A stretch of DNA of 64,000 nt from Trichocoleus sp. FACHB-46 (GCF_014695385.1 NZ_JACJOD010000024.1:1-64000); one strand, 5' to 3'. Shown: positions 1 through 11,328, counted from the stretch's first letter. Notes: generated by a model not told the origin, from the letters alone. Numbers and translations are program-made.

Positions 1-1513
<1,513 letters not shown>

Positions 1514-1550
1514 TAAATTAAACTTTGGTTTGACGACTAGTTAATCTCTA

Positions 1551-1581
1551 AAGACTCCTGCTTAAAGCAGGAGTCTTTTTT
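1551..1581 (+). terminator. Rho-independent terminator of psbDC
   Basis: A perfect 11-bp stem (1551-1561 with 1567-1577) closes a 5-base loop and runs into a T tract, 37 bases after the psbC stop. This is the best-formed terminator in the window. Confidence 0.9.
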
Positions 1582-1709
1582 AAGGTCTTTATTTCAACTG
1601 TTTATTGGATACAGTATTTTAGGTCATGCCGATAAAATTCGTTGTCCAAAGGGCATGCTGCGAACGTCACTATAATGCGCAAATCTACTGTTATAAATCC
1701 TCATGTAAC

Positions 1710-2531
1710 CTACAAAGTGATTTTGTTAAAGGGATTGTCTTTTGGCCCACTAACTTCGCTCAAAGCTGTCTCAGTTTGAATCTCTGCAGGAATGCACAGC
1801 ATATTAAGAGAGCCTAGATTTTCAAATATATTTTCCTGATTCTCGTCGAAGTTATTAGGGTTATACAGTGGGCAGAAATGCCACCAAAGACGGTAGTTAA
1901 GAGACTGAATGAGACTGATTAAAGCTTCTGAGTGTTCTGGACGGTCATTTTCCACATAAAGAAAAGGCCGTAGACGTTTAATTGTATTTAAAGCTCCACC
2001 CAATACCTCCTTCTCCATGCCCTCTACATCTACTTTGATTAAATGGCAGTGCTGTAAGTCCAAACTATCGATAGTTTTAATATCTACTTCCTCTCCATCG
2101 TATTGCCTGCCTAGAGATATCCCGCCGAAGTTTTCAGGATCTTCGTAATTAAGAGGGGGTAATTTCGTTGTACCAACTTTCTGTCCTAAGGCTACTTGTT
2201 TTGCACTCACGTTAGTTAAATTGTTGAGAGCCAAGTTGGCGCAAAGGGTTTGAAAAACGATACGTTGTGGCTCAAATACAAGAACTAGGCCGTCCCGTCC
2301 CACAGTTTTAGCAAACACAACAGTATGAGCGCCTATATTTCCTCCAGCTTCAATGACTAAATTTCCTGGTTTTAAGAGTTGCTGAAAAAGTTCCACTTCA
2401 GATTCAGAGTACTCGCCATAAAAAGCAAGTGATCTTCCGATGAAAACGTCATTTCTGTTGTAGAGCATCATGCCGTGACGGCAGAGACGTAAATCATTGA
2501 GTTCTGGAAAGTGCTCCATTGTTTTGCTCAT
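1710..2531 (-). CDS. FkbM family methyltransferase
   Basis: Predicted SAM-dependent methyltransferase of the FkbM family, which O-methylates sugars or polyketides. Visible marks are the SAM-binding motif VIEAGGNIGAHTVVFAK (about residues 59-75), the FEPQ acidic loop, and HLIKVDVEGMEKEVLGGA, a signature of the family. I start it at ATG 2531 (MSKTMEHF, 273 aa) rather than the upstream TTG at 2564. No clear Shine-Dalgarno is visible. It stands alone between psbC and a divergent small gene, and reads more AT-rich than its neighbours, so an accessory or transferred gene is plausible. The acceptor molecule cannot be inferred. Confidence 0.85.
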   Translation of the reverse strand: MSKTMEHFPELNDLRLCRHGMMLYNRNDVFIGRSLAFYGEYSESEVELFQQLLKPGNLVIEAGGNIGAHTVVFAKTVGRDGLVLVFEPQRIVFQTLCANLALNNLTNVSAKQVALGQKVGTTKLPPLNYEDPENFGGISLGRQYDGEEVDIKTIDSLDLQHCHLIKVDVEGMEKEVLGGALNTIKRLRPFLYVENDRPEHSEALISLIQSLNYRLWWHFCPLYNPNNFDENQENIFENLGSLNMLCIPAEIQTETALSEVSGPKDNPFNKITL

Positions 2532-2629
2532 AAGTTTATTTTCACAAAAATGAAGAAATAACAAACGAAGCTATAAAAGATTGAGGCCTTGAAATAATTG
2601 AATACAAGACAAGCTAAGGAAGCAATTGT

Positions 2630-2815
2630 ATGCGCGAATCTGACCTGACTGACGCTTTGAAATGGACTCCTGAAGCGAAAGTGAAACTACAAAACATTCC
2701 CTTTTTCGTGCGATCGCAGGCACGCCAGCGGATTGAGCATTTAGCGCGAGAAGGGGAGATGGATACGGTGACGGCTGAACTCGTCGAGCAAGCTCGCTTA
2801 GAGTTTGGTCAATAA
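2630..2815 (+). CDS. PCP_red domain small protein
   Basis: A 61-aa protein that consists almost only of the PCP_red-type module found at the C-terminus of ChlB (light-independent protochlorophyllide reductase). It reads [22 protein letters not shown], then [22 protein letters not shown]. Free-standing copies of this module are common in cyanobacteria and their role is not known to me. In ChlB the module helps substrate binding, so a link to tetrapyrrole chemistry is only an inference. ATG start; it is convergent with the SWIM gene, 24 bases away. Confidence 0.85.
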   Translation: MRESDLTDALKWTPEAKVKLQNIPFFVRSQARQRIEHLAREGEMDTVTAELVEQARLEFGQ

Positions 2816-2839
2816 ACACCAACCCCACAGTGGTTCTAA

Positions 2840-3748
2840 TTAACTGCCTTCCGTGTTCATGGCTGATAACACGGCCTGTTGGCTGGCAGCTATGTAGATG
2901 GAGCGCAGGTGATCCATTGCGGCTGAAGTTGGAGGTTGAGCCGTAGCAGCACTGGAGCTAGATTCTGGCTTGATAGAGATAGGGCCGAGCACATCCAGAA
3001 TTGTTTCTGTGCTAGGAGGAGGCGCAATTACTACCAAAGAGGACTCTAGTTGTTCGTTGTAGTGCCAAAACTGGTCGAGATTGAGAGGGGTAATGAGTTG
3101 CGATCGCTCATTCGTTGCTTCTTCTGGTGCTGTTTCTGACGTTCCCTCACTGTTAGCACTCCGCATTTGTCGCAGGGCCGCAATAATTTGCTCTTTGGTG
3201 CGACCTCGAAGTTCAAACAGAACAAACGGATCTTCACTAAAGCGATCGCCCAACAGATAATAAACCGCTCCAATGTGCTTGCAAGGGTTTGCAGGGTCGG
3301 GACAAGAGCATTTGCTGTGGATATCGAACCGCGTCAACGGAAACAAGCTTAAACCATTGCTAGTAAAGACCTCTTCAATGCTCTGAGGCATTTCTCCCGC
3401 TAGTAGTTTGGCTGAAAAAATTGCTCGCTGGGACATGGTCTCAATCACATATCCCCATTGTTCATCGTCGAACGGATCGAGGGAGAGCGAGACTTGGTAC
3501 GGCTCAGGAGCGGTGCCTTGAACTTGGGCAGACACCTTTGGCCCTTGAAACTCTAGTGCCAAAACATTGCCTTGCCGAGCGTAATTGCGAGCTCGTTCTA
3601 ACCGTCGCCGCCAGCCAAAGGACTCTAGAACATCTACCCAGCGCTGTGCCCACCACTCGCGACTGGGTTGGAGAGAAACGCCATCGGCGGCAGTGGTAGC
3701 TTTGGGCGGTGGGTTGTTTTTAGGGAGATTAGAAGAATAGTGGGTCAT
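2840..3748 (-). CDS. SWIM zinc finger protein
   Basis: A 302-aa protein with one clear SWIM zinc finger, CSCPDPANPCKHIGAVYYLLG (CxC...CxH, about residues 148-168). SWIM fingers bind nucleic acid or protein. The N-terminal half is a conserved accessory region (EWWAQRWVDVLESFGWRRRLERARNYAR). The C-terminal 90 residues are Ser/Thr/Pro-rich and probably unstructured. Its ATG overlaps the stop of the SNF2 helicase by 4 bases (ATGA), so the two are translationally coupled. SWIM proteins recurrently pair with SNF2 ATPases in bacteria; this one is probably the DNA- or partner-binding subunit. Confidence 0.88.
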   Translation of the reverse strand: MTHYSSNLPKNNPPPKATTAADGVSLQPSREWWAQRWVDVLESFGWRRRLERARNYARQGNVLALEFQGPKVSAQVQGTAPEPYQVSLSLDPFDDEQWGYVIETMSQRAIFSAKLLAGEMPQSIEEVFTSNGLSLFPLTRFDIHSKCSCPDPANPCKHIGAVYYLLGDRFSEDPFVLFELRGRTKEQIIAALRQMRSANSEGTSETAPEEATNERSQLITPLNLDQFWHYNEQLESSLVVIAPPPSTETILDVLGPISIKPESSSSAATAQPPTSAAMDHLRSIYIAASQQAVLSAMNTEGS

Positions 3749-6700
3749 TCGGCATCCTCATCAATCACAGCACTGCGATCGAGCAAGAGCAGGTTGCGGA
3801 GTTGATCGGTATCAAGCTCGGTTAGCCAATGTTCACCTGCTCCTACTACCTGCTCGGCCAAGGCTTTTTTACTTTCGATTAGTTCATGAATTTTTTCTTC
3901 CAGGGTGCCGTTGCAGACAAACTTATGCACCTGGACATTGCGAGTTTGACCGATACGGAATACCCGGTCAGTCGCTTGGTTTTCGACTGCTGGATTCCAC
4001 CAGCGATCGAAGTGGAAGACATGGTTGGCGCGAGTTAGATTGAGACCTACTCCGCCTGCTTTAAGGGAAAGAATGAAGATTTGAGAGCCTTGTGGATCTT
4101 GTTGGAAGCGATCGACCATTTCCTCGCGCTGTTTCTTGGAGGTGCTGCCGTATAGGAATGGAATTTCTTGCTTGAGCTGTTTTTGTAGGTGGTCTTGTAG
4201 CAATTTGCCCCATTCAGCAAACTGAGTAAAGATTAGGGCGCGATCGGCTCGGTTGGCACCTACTTCTTCACTCGTCGCTAAAATTTCTTCCAGCATCTCC
4301 TCCAAGCGCTGAAGTTTGCCTGAACGAGCTTTAAAGGATGAAGTAGTTGTTTTTTCATCCTTCCTCTTTCCGCCTTCATCCTTCCCCAAATCTGGGTGGT
4401 TACAAATTTGCTTTAGTTTCACCAGTAGTGCCAAAATCATGCCTCGCCGTTTAATGCCTTCAGCGCTATCAATTTCGGCCAAGGAAGCATCGACAGCCTG
4501 CTGATATAGTTTTGCTTGCTCGGCAGTCAGCCCACAGAAAATAGTCATTTCCTGTTTTTCGGGCAAATCTTGGATAATGCTGCGATCGCTCTTGAGGCGG
4601 CGCAAGATAAAGGGTTGCACCAGCGATCGCAGAGTTTTGAGCGAGGCAGTATCACCATAACGCTCGACCGGAATCGCAAACCGTCGTTGAAAGAAGTTCT
4701 TTGGCCCCAAGTAGCCAGGATTGAGGAAGTCCAAAATGGACCACAGCTCGGAGAGGCGGTTCTCTACGGGAGTTCCTGTCAAGGCAATGCGAAAGTGGTT
4801 CTCTAACTGTCGGACTGCTTGCGATTGCTTAGCGTCTGGGTTTTTAATATTTTGAGCTTCATCTAGCACCACCCCCTGCCAACTCACAGTTTGTAGATCC
4901 TTCAGATCTCGCTGAATCAGCGCGTAACTTGTAATGACTAAATGTTGACCTTTAACAGTTTTGGCAAAAGCTTTACCTTTAGGACGCTTGTCACCGTGAT
5001 GCACCATCACCTTGAGGGTGGGAGCAAATTTCTTTACTTCTCGCTCCCAATTCCCTAATACAGAAGTGGGACAGACCAACAAGGTCGGTTGTTCTAGAGC
5101 GTTTTGCTCGTGTAGATGTAACAAGAACGCAATGAACTCCACGGTTTTACCTAAACCCATATCGTCCGCGAGGCAAGCCCCCAAACCCCAGCGCTCCAGA
5201 AATGCTAGCCATCCTGCACCACGGGCTTGGTAGGGGCGCAGTTCTCCTTTGAAAGTGGTAGGAGTGGCGATCGCTTCTACAGATTGACTGCCAGAGGTGA
5301 GGGCATTGATCAGCTCTTGCAAGGCACCGGAAGCTTCAAAACTCACAACGGGAAGCTTTTCAATCACTTGAGTGTCGCCTGTGCTAATTCGCAAGGCATC
5401 CTCTAGAGAAAGAGCCATCTGGTCTTTACGTTCTGCGAAGAAGTTCTGGGCGGCGCGGATATCTTGAGGACGCAGTTCTACCCACTCACCATTGATTTCG
5501 ACTAAAGGTGTATTGAGTGCCACCAACTGGTCGAACTCTGCTTTGGAAAGCGTTTGACCCCCAATGGACAAACCCCAGCGGAAATTCAGCAGGCTTTGTA
5601 GCCCTAAACGGCGATCGCCCGCAATAGAAGTCTCTGCTTGAATTTTCAGTCCGAGACGGTTGGCCCAGCCCTCTTGGTTGGCTAGCCCAGGGGGGAGAAT
5701 CACGCCAAAGCCGCTGTCTTGCAAGCGCCAAGCTGCTGTTTTAATAAACTCGTACACCTGCAAAGCGGTGAGACGACAAAACTGAGGTCGTTGCTCATGT
5801 AAGCTCGGTTCTAGCAACGGGTACAGTCTTGAAGCGAGGCCTAAGCCTGCTAGTAGCGTTTCTTGTGGTCGCTCAATCGTGCGGCCTAAATATACTAACC
5901 GCTCCACTGGATTGCTCCAAATGGTGGGGGCACTCAGCAAAAAGTCGGCATCATTAGCTGCCTGCAAGAAATACTCTAGGAGCCATTCCGTTTGACCGCT
6001 GACCGGAGGGTGCAAATAGAAGCAAGTCCGAAACCGTCGCTGCTCCACCAAATAATCTTGGAGCGGAGCTGTCCAGGTATTCAAAGCGGCTTCTAAACGC
6101 CCTACGGTCGTTGAATCGGTTGCTACTAAACCAGATTCAGTGCTTAATGCTTGAAGCCACAGTTGCAGGGCTGGATCAATTGCCGCGTCTGGTTTACGGC
6201 GATCGCCTGAAGCTGGCGTAAAAGTTGGAGGAGTTGCGATCGCTCTAACTTGTGCATCCAGCGTATTGTTTAAGAATTCTCGAATCAAATCTTGCGGAGC
6301 TAGGGGTAAGTCTAGGGCTTGAACTTGTGACGCAGCTTGAGATGCAGCTTGATAAGTGCGGCAAGCCGCAGGTAAGCGCTGCCCAAACTTTTCTAATCGA
6401 GCTTGGTCAGTGGCGCTGTCTAAAAGCACTTGCCAATGAGCAACTACTGTATTGCCATTGGTTTGCACCATTGGCAGAAACTTCGATCGCGCCAGCAAAT
6501 CTAGGCTCCAACGAGCCATGTGGGACCAAAACCGCAAATCATCGCCCACAAACGAGTCTTCGGCACCAAAGGAACTCAGCGGCAAAGCCTGCAAAAATTG
6601 CATTGCAGCCAAGGGTGGTAGACAAAAGCCTTCGACTCGCCAAGGAGAGAGACAGAGGGCATCGGGTGTGACTTCAGCTTCACTAACTGCCGCAGCCGAA

Positions 6701-7152
6701 TGTTGTGGGATAGCGGCTGTGGCTGTAACCCAAGTGGGCAAAGCCAAAACTTGCGATCGCCAAGTGATCTCGCCATCGGCAGTGGTAGCAGGTTCAACAG
6801 CGATCGCAGTACTCGCAGTACGTTTACGAGAGCGTCCCGCCGGAGTTGAGCTTGCGTCTGGAGGTGGCGTAGCGGCATTGGCTGCCGGAGTTGGTAACGT
6901 CCACTTGAGCTTGCCCGCTTGTTGCAGCGATCGCAGGAAATCGGCTAACTCACTAGGTGCGATCGCGAAGGGATGCTCAGGAACTTGGTCAGTGGTAATG
7001 GCAGTGTCTTCAGCAATCCGTCGCCACGTCTCACCCCAAACAAAAAAACAGCCTGTGAAATTCAGAGGTGAATACTCGCCTAGTCCGGATGCACTCTGAT
7101 GAGCCATATTTTTGGAAGTTTGCAGTAACCAACTACCGTGTAAAATTGCCAT
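3745..7152 (-). CDS. SNF2-family DEAD/DEAH-box helicase
   Basis: A 1135-aa Swi2/Snf2-type ATPase. The N-terminal 600 residues are the bacterial SNF2-associated region; the ATPase core follows. Walker A is DDMGLGKT (about residue 665), Walker B DEAQ (about 764), and the C-terminal helicase lobe ends in GGVGLNLTRANHVFHFDRWWNP...QATDRVFRIGQ (about 1034-1072). Such proteins translocate on double-stranded DNA and may remove bound proteins or act with RNA polymerase, as RapA does. ATG start at 7152. A charged insert (KDEGGKRKDEKTTTSSF, about residues 922-939) sits in the second lobe and is encoded by a dispersed-type repeat (see 4334-4390). It is first in the operon with the SWIM gene. Confidence 0.93.
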   Translation of the reverse strand: MAILHGSWLLQTSKNMAHQSASGLGEYSPLNFTGCFFVWGETWRRIAEDTAITTDQVPEHPFAIAPSELADFLRSLQQAGKLKWTLPTPAANAATPPPDASSTPAGRSRKRTASTAIAVEPATTADGEITWRSQVLALPTWVTATAAIPQHSAAAVSEAEVTPDALCLSPWRVEGFCLPPLAAMQFLQALPLSSFGAEDSFVGDDLRFWSHMARWSLDLLARSKFLPMVQTNGNTVVAHWQVLLDSATDQARLEKFGQRLPAACRTYQAASQAASQVQALDLPLAPQDLIREFLNNTLDAQVRAIATPPTFTPASGDRRKPDAAIDPALQLWLQALSTESGLVATDSTTVGRLEAALNTWTAPLQDYLVEQRRFRTCFYLHPPVSGQTEWLLEYFLQAANDADFLLSAPTIWSNPVERLVYLGRTIERPQETLLAGLGLASRLYPLLEPSLHEQRPQFCRLTALQVYEFIKTAAWRLQDSGFGVILPPGLANQEGWANRLGLKIQAETSIAGDRRLGLQSLLNFRWGLSIGGQTLSKAEFDQLVALNTPLVEINGEWVELRPQDIRAAQNFFAERKDQMALSLEDALRISTGDTQVIEKLPVVSFEASGALQELINALTSGSQSVEAIATPTTFKGELRPYQARGAGWLAFLERWGLGACLADDMGLGKTVEFIAFLLHLHEQNALEQPTLLVCPTSVLGNWEREVKKFAPTLKVMVHHGDKRPKGKAFAKTVKGQHLVITSYALIQRDLKDLQTVSWQGVVLDEAQNIKNPDAKQSQAVRQLENHFRIALTGTPVENRLSELWSILDFLNPGYLGPKNFFQRRFAIPVERYGDTASLKTLRSLVQPFILRRLKSDRSIIQDLPEKQEMTIFCGLTAEQAKLYQQAVDASLAEIDSAEGIKRRGMILALLVKLKQICNHPDLGKDEGGKRKDEKTTTSSFKARSGKLQRLEEMLEEILATSEEVGANRADRALIFTQFAEWGKLLQDHLQKQLKQEIPFLYGSTSKKQREEMVDRFQQDPQGSQIFILSLKAGGVGLNLTRANHVFHFDRWWNPAVENQATDRVFRIGQTRNVQVHKFVCNGTLEEKIHELIESKKALAEQVVGAGEHWLTELDTDQLRNLLLLDRSAVIDEDAE
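4334..4390. repeat. GGATGAA-type repeat inside the SNF2 frame
   Basis: AAGGATGAA (4334-4342) faces TTCATCCTT (4354-4362), and CTTCATCCTTCC follows at about 4374-4385. The heptamer-like unit GGATGAA/TTCATCC also builds the hairpin at 25277-25335. Here it adds a short Lys/Asp/Thr-rich insert without breaking the helicase frame. It resembles the short tandem repetitive (STRR) sequences of filamentous cyanobacteria; that identity is inferred. Confidence 0.55.
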
Positions 7153-7282
7153 GCGATTTTAAGTTGCCGAATTTTATCAGGATTAAAAGTTGGAGTAAAA
7201 CCTACCGAAGCTTGCCATCTGCGTAGCCATGACTTTCTCGAACTAAGAATTCTGAGCTGATCAGTCTTTTGTTAATTACTGA

Positions 7283-7849
7283 ATGAATATCCAGTTGCCG
7301 CTCTATAAAACGCTACGAAATGGAATGTCAGCCAAGCTCGATCGGATGCAGTTTGCCGATCGCGAGTGGGTTCGGGAACTGCTGAATATTGTCATTATTG
7401 AAGGCCAAACCTATCCTCAAATACAACCTTTGAGCGAAAGTGAATTTGCAGCTTATTGGGCGACTCATGATGCCTTTGTCGTGCGGGGGGCGAACGACCT
7501 AGAGGGCCAAGACCTAGGAGGCCAAGAATTACCGAACATCCTAGGAGCGTTTTATCTCAAGCCCAACTTTTCGGGACGATGCAGCCATCTCTGCAATGCT
7601 GGGTTTATTGTGGAATCGAGTCTGCGGGGCCAAGGAATTGGGCGCTGGATGGGAGAGGCAATGTTAGCGCTCGCCACTGCCCAAGGTTATGAGGCCGTGA
7701 TATTTAACTTGGTGTTTGCCACCAACACCCCTTCCATAAGCCTATGGCAATCTTTAGGATTCAGCACCATTGGCCGAATTCCTGAAGCCGTACAGTTAGG
7801 TGATGGCTCTCAAGTTGATGCCCTCATTCTATATCGGTCTTTACGCTGA
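7283..7849 (+). CDS. GNAT family N-acetyltransferase
   Basis: A 188-aa acetyltransferase. The acetyl-CoA loop is RGQGIGRWMGEAML (about residues 115-128), preceded by the AGFIVESS strand and followed by ATNTPSISLWQSLGFSTIGRIPEA, the usual C-terminal GNAT motif. A Gln/Gly/Asp-rich loop (about 75-88) replaces the beta2-beta3 region. ATG start. The substrate is unknown. It is a single gene running into the pnp upstream region; family certain, function open. Confidence 0.85.
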   Translation: MNIQLPLYKTLRNGMSAKLDRMQFADREWVRELLNIVIIEGQTYPQIQPLSESEFAAYWATHDAFVVRGANDLEGQDLGGQELPNILGAFYLKPNFSGRCSHLCNAGFIVESSLRGQGIGRWMGEAMLALATAQGYEAVIFNLVFATNTPSISLWQSLGFSTIGRIPEAVQLGDGSQVDALILYRSLR

Positions 7850-8165
7850 TTGTGCTTACCAATAACTTGTTGAATTATTGCTCAAGCCGTGAGCATCTCT
7901 CGGCTCAGTGTTATGAGCAAGCAATGACAAAATCAGCCATCGAAGACATGGTTTATACCTGCAATTTCTAGCGAACTCTCCACAAAAAATCATTAATTAT
8001 TGTTGAGTTGAATGACTAAAGATTGAGGGCTAGGCAAGGAATTGCCTTGGCTAATTTATTCAAGCGATCGCCTCCAAAGACTCTCCTGTAAAGGCAGCAC
8101 AAGGGCATCAGTGCTACGATTGCCACAGAAGAAAAAAATAAGAACAACAAAGGAACGAACGCTAC
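7850..8165 (+). other. Intergenic region before pnp
   Basis: 316 bases with no credible gene. It contains the two-part hairpin listed at 7878-7920, one HIP1 site near 8065 and an A-rich stretch with AAAGGAACG shortly before the pnp ATG that can serve as ribosome site. No promoter could be fixed with confidence. Confidence 0.6.
7878..7920 (+). promoter_or_regulatory. Two-part hairpin upstream of pnp
   Basis: TTGCTCA+AGCCG (7878-7889) can pair with CGGCT (7901-7905) and TGAGCAA (7914-7920), giving 12 pairs with an 8-base bulge on the right side. It lies 29 bases after the GNAT stop and about 245 bases before pnp. It may end the GNAT transcript or belong to a pnp leader; there is no T tract. 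Confidence 0.45.
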
Positions 8166-10316
8166 ATGGTAGAGATAGACAAGTCAATATCCTTTGATGG
8201 ACGGGATATTCGACTTAAGGTTGGTTTACTGGCCCCTCAAGCAGGCGGGTCAGTATTAATTCAATCGGGCGATACGGCGGTTCTAGTGACGGCTACAAGA
8301 GCCACGGGGCGAGAAGGAATTGATTTCTTGCCATTGCTGGTGGACTACGAAGAAAGACTTTATGCAGCAGGTCGGATTCCAGGCGGATTTCTCCGGCGTG
8401 AGGGTCGTCCCCCTGAGAGAGCAACCCTGACCAGCCGTCTAATTGACCGTCCCCTGCGGCCACTATTCCCCGGTTGGTTGCGGGATGACATTCAAGTGGT
8501 GGCAACCACCGTGTCAATGGATGAGCGAGTCCCCCCCGATGTGCTAGCGGTGACGGGAGCTTCCATTGCGGTGTTGTTGGCTCAGATTCCCTTTAATGGC
8601 CCAATGGCAGCCGTGCGCGTCGGTTTGGTGGGTGATGATTTTATTATTAACCCGACCTACACCGAAATCGAGTCTGGCGATTTGGATTTGATTGTTGCAG
8701 GCTCTCCCGATGGCGTGGTCATGGTGGAAGCAGGCGCAAACCAATTGCCTGAGCAAGACATGATCGAGGCGATCGACTTTGGTTATGAAGCCGTCCGCGA
8801 CCTGATTCAAGCTCAGCGTGATTTGCTAGAGGAGTTGGGCATTGCTCTGGTGCAAGAAACGCCCCCCGAAATCGACTCGACGCTAGAGACGTTCATTCGC
8901 GATCGCGCCACGGCTCAGATTAAAGAGATTCTGGCCCGCTTTGAACCAGACAAAAAGGTACGGGATGCCGCTTTAGATCAGGTCAAAGAAGCGATCGCTA
9001 GCGAAATTGCGGCTTTGGAAGAAACTGACCCGGTACGAGTCGCCGCAGCCGCAAACTCCAAAGCTCTAGGTAATACCTTCAAAGACATCACCAAAACCCT
9101 TATGCGTCGTCAAGTCATTGAAGACGGGGTGCGCGTGGATGGTCGGAAGTTGGATGAAGTACGGCCCATTTCCTGTCGTACCGGGGTACTGCCCTCGCGT
9201 GTACATGGCACTGGCCTGTTCAACCGGGGCTTGACTCAGGTGTTGTCGGTTGCCACATTGGGGACTCCTGGCGATGCCCAAGAGCTAGACGACCTGCACC
9301 CCGATGAGCAAAAGCGTTACCTGCACCACTACAACTTCCCTCCCTACTCGGTGGGTGAAACTCGGCCCATGCGATCGCCTGGTCGTCGGGAAGTGGGTCA
9401 CGGTGCCTTAGCAGAACGAGCCTTAGTGCCTGTCTTGCCGACTCAACAAGAATTTCCTTATGTGATTCGGGTTGTGTCTGAGGTGCTATCTTCCAACGGC
9501 TCCACCTCAATGGGTTCCGTTTGCGGTTCTACCCTGGCTCTGATGGATGCGGGTGTACCGATTACCAAGCCGGTCAGCGGTGCGGCAATGGGTCTGATTA
9601 AGGAAGGGGACGAAGTCAGAATTCTGACCGATATCCAAGGTATCGAAGACTTCCTGGGTGACATGGACTTCAAAGTGGCTGGAACCGATAGCGGCATCAC
9701 AGCGCTACAGATGGACATGAAGATCACTGGGCTGTCAATGGAAATCATTTCCAAGGCGATCGCCCAAGCCAAGCCTGCCCGGATGCACATCCTGGATAAG
9801 ATGTTGGCGACGATCGACCAACCGCGTCAGGAACTCTCACCCTACGCGCCCCGCCTGCTGACGATCAAGATCGATCAAGATTTGATCGGCATGATCATTG
9901 GCCCAGGTGGTAAGACGATCAAAGGCATTACCGAAGAAACCGGAGCCAAGATCGACATCGAAGATGATGGCACCATCACCATCTCCGCAGTCGATGGCGA
10001 AAAGGCGAAGCGAGCCCGCAACATCATCCAAGGCATGACGCGCAAGCTGAATGCGGGAGATGTCTATGCAGGCCGTGTGACTCGGATTATTCCGATTGGG
10101 GCGTTTGTGGAGTTCTTACCTGGCAAGGAAGGCATGATCCACATTTCTCAGTTGGCTGAACACCGGGTCGGCAAGGTGGAAGATGAAGTGGCTGTGGGCG
10201 ATGAAGTGGTAGTGAAGGTCCGGGAGATTGACAACCGGGGCCGCGTCAACCTGACTCGCCTGGGCATTCATCCTGACGAAGCTGCGGCGGCGCGTGAAGC
10301 TGTCACTGCGGAATAA
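8166..10316 (+). CDS. pnp: Polyribonucleotide nucleotidyltransferase (PNPase)
   Basis: PNPase degrades RNA 3'-5' by phosphorolysis and in cyanobacteria can also add heteropolymeric tails. The 716 aa match the family length. Order: first RNase PH domain ([13 protein letters not shown]), helical linker, second RNase PH domain ([57 protein letters not shown]), KH domain with [20 protein letters not shown] (about residues 575-600) and a C-terminal S1 domain ([23 protein letters not shown]). ATG start. It is a single-gene unit followed by HIP1-built hairpins. Confidence 0.97.
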   Translation: MVEIDKSISFDGRDIRLKVGLLAPQAGGSVLIQSGDTAVLVTATRATGREGIDFLPLLVDYEERLYAAGRIPGGFLRREGRPPERATLTSRLIDRPLRPLFPGWLRDDIQVVATTVSMDERVPPDVLAVTGASIAVLLAQIPFNGPMAAVRVGLVGDDFIINPTYTEIESGDLDLIVAGSPDGVVMVEAGANQLPEQDMIEAIDFGYEAVRDLIQAQRDLLEELGIALVQETPPEIDSTLETFIRDRATAQIKEILARFEPDKKVRDAALDQVKEAIASEIAALEETDPVRVAAAANSKALGNTFKDITKTLMRRQVIEDGVRVDGRKLDEVRPISCRTGVLPSRVHGTGLFNRGLTQVLSVATLGTPGDAQELDDLHPDEQKRYLHHYNFPPYSVGETRPMRSPGRREVGHGALAERALVPVLPTQQEFPYVIRVVSEVLSSNGSTSMGSVCGSTLALMDAGVPITKPVSGAAMGLIKEGDEVRILTDIQGIEDFLGDMDFKVAGTDSGITALQMDMKITGLSMEIISKAIAQAKPARMHILDKMLATIDQPRQELSPYAPRLLTIKIDQDLIGMIIGPGGKTIKGITEETGAKIDIEDDGTITISAVDGEKAKRARNIIQGMTRKLNAGDVYAGRVTRIIPIGAFVEFLPGKEGMIHISQLAEHRVGKVEDEVAVGDEVVVKVREIDNRGRVNLTRLGIHPDEAAAAREAVTAE

Positions 10317-10377
10317 GTAACATCCAGTTTTAGTGAGTGAACTGGTATATCGGTTTACTGGCTATAACTTTTAATTC

Positions 10378-10416
10378 AAGCGATCGCTTTTTTCCTAACT
10401 GGAGAAGGGCGATCGC
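10378..10416 (+). terminator. HIP1-built terminator after pnp
   Basis: AAGCGATCGCTT (10378-10389) is a perfect palindrome running into a T tract. A second HIP1 at 10409-10416 allows the larger pairing GCGATCGC..TTCC with GGAGAAGG..GCGATCGC. It lies about 60 bases after the pnp stop. Terminator function is inferred. Confidence 0.5.
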
Positions 10417-10524
10417 TTTGAGTTTAATTCTGGGCTAATACTTCACCCTAAACAGCAAGTCGAAGAAGAATAGGTAAAACTGCCCCCTCAAAGCCTTAAA
10501 CTGGAGGTTGCATTTCAAAGTGTT

Positions 10525-11274
10525 GTGAGTTTGGCTGAAGCACCCGTGCGCAAAATCGTTATTGCTGGCAACTGGAAAATGTACAAAACCCAGGCAGAAT
10601 CCCTGGAGTTTTTGCAAGGATTTATGTCCGAATTGGATGCAACCCCAGATGAGCGGGAAGTAGTCGTTTGCGCTCCGTTTACAGATTTAGGACTGTTGTC
10701 TAAGAGCTTGCATGGTAGCCGAGTTCAGTTAGGCGCTCAGAACGTTCATTGGGAAGACGTGGGTGCCTACACGGGTGAAATTGCTGGTGCCATGTTGGCA
10801 GAAATTGGTGTGCGGTTTGTAGTCGTGGGTCACAGCGAGCGCCGACAGTACTTTGGTGAAACCGACGAAACCGTAAACTTGCGCCTGAGAGCGGCTCAAC
10901 GGCATGGCCTCACCCCCATTTTGTGTGTGGGCGAAACCAAACAACAGCGCGACGCTGGCGAAACAGAAGCCGTAATTTTTAATCAGTTGGCCAAAGACTT
11001 AATCGGCGTTGACCAGCAGAATCTAGTGATTGCCTACGAACCTATCTGGGCGATCGGCACTGGTGATACTTGCGATTCAGCAGAAGCCAATCGCGTGATT
11101 GGGTTAATTCGTCAGAAGTTAACCAACGCCAATGTCTCAATTCAATATGGTGGGTCTGTCAAGCCAGACAACATCGATGAGATTATGGCTCAACCAGAGA
11201 TCGATGGTGCTTTAGTCGGTGGGGCTAGTTTAGACCCTAAGAGCTTTGCCCGGATCGTCAACCACCAAGCGTAG
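10525..11274 (+). CDS. tpiA: Triose-phosphate isomerase
   Basis: Interconverts dihydroxyacetone phosphate and glyceraldehyde 3-phosphate in glycolysis and the Calvin cycle. Active-site landmarks are all present: AGNWKM (Lys), VVGHSERR (catalytic His), [11 protein letters not shown] (catalytic Glu and flexible loop 6), [10 protein letters not shown] and [10 protein letters not shown] (phosphate binding). The start is uncertain. GTG 10525 ([12 protein letters not shown], 249 aa) has GGAGG 17 bases upstream; GTG 10546 would give [11 protein letters not shown] at the very N-terminus (242 aa), as in many cyanobacterial homologues. Monocistronic between pnp and a convergent kinase. Confidence 0.95.
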   Translation: MSLAEAPVRKIVIAGNWKMYKTQAESLEFLQGFMSELDATPDEREVVVCAPFTDLGLLSKSLHGSRVQLGAQNVHWEDVGAYTGEIAGAMLAEIGVRFVVVGHSERRQYFGETDETVNLRLRAAQRHGLTPILCVGETKQQRDAGETEAVIFNQLAKDLIGVDQQNLVIAYEPIWAIGTGDTCDSAEANRVIGLIRQKLTNANVSIQYGGSVKPDNIDEIMAQPEIDGALVGGASLDPKSFARIVNHQA

Positions 11275-11297
11275 AACCTAGCAACTATACCCAAGCA

Positions 11298-11318
11298 GGG
11301 CACCTACAAGAGGTGCCC
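11298..11318. terminator. Hairpin between tpiA and the convergent kinase
   Basis: GGGCACCT (11298-11305) pairs with AGGTGCCC (11311-11318) around a 5-base loop. It sits between two convergent genes (stops at 11274 and 11329) and could end transcription from either side. No T tract follows. Confidence 0.5.
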
Positions 11319-11328
11319 CTGTTAAAGA

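Noticed and set aside
1626-1817. 63-aa frame after psbC
   Set aside because: It runs into the antisense of the FkbM gene, has no ribosome site and no recognisable composition.
2571-2828. 85-aa frame opposite the PCP_red gene
   Set aside because: The PCP_red protein on the other strand is recognisable; this frame is its shadow.
3740-7160. Full DISARM or BREX defence island
   Set aside because: Only the SNF2 and SWIM genes are present; no methylase, PglZ, DrmA/B or BrxC-like gene is nearby.
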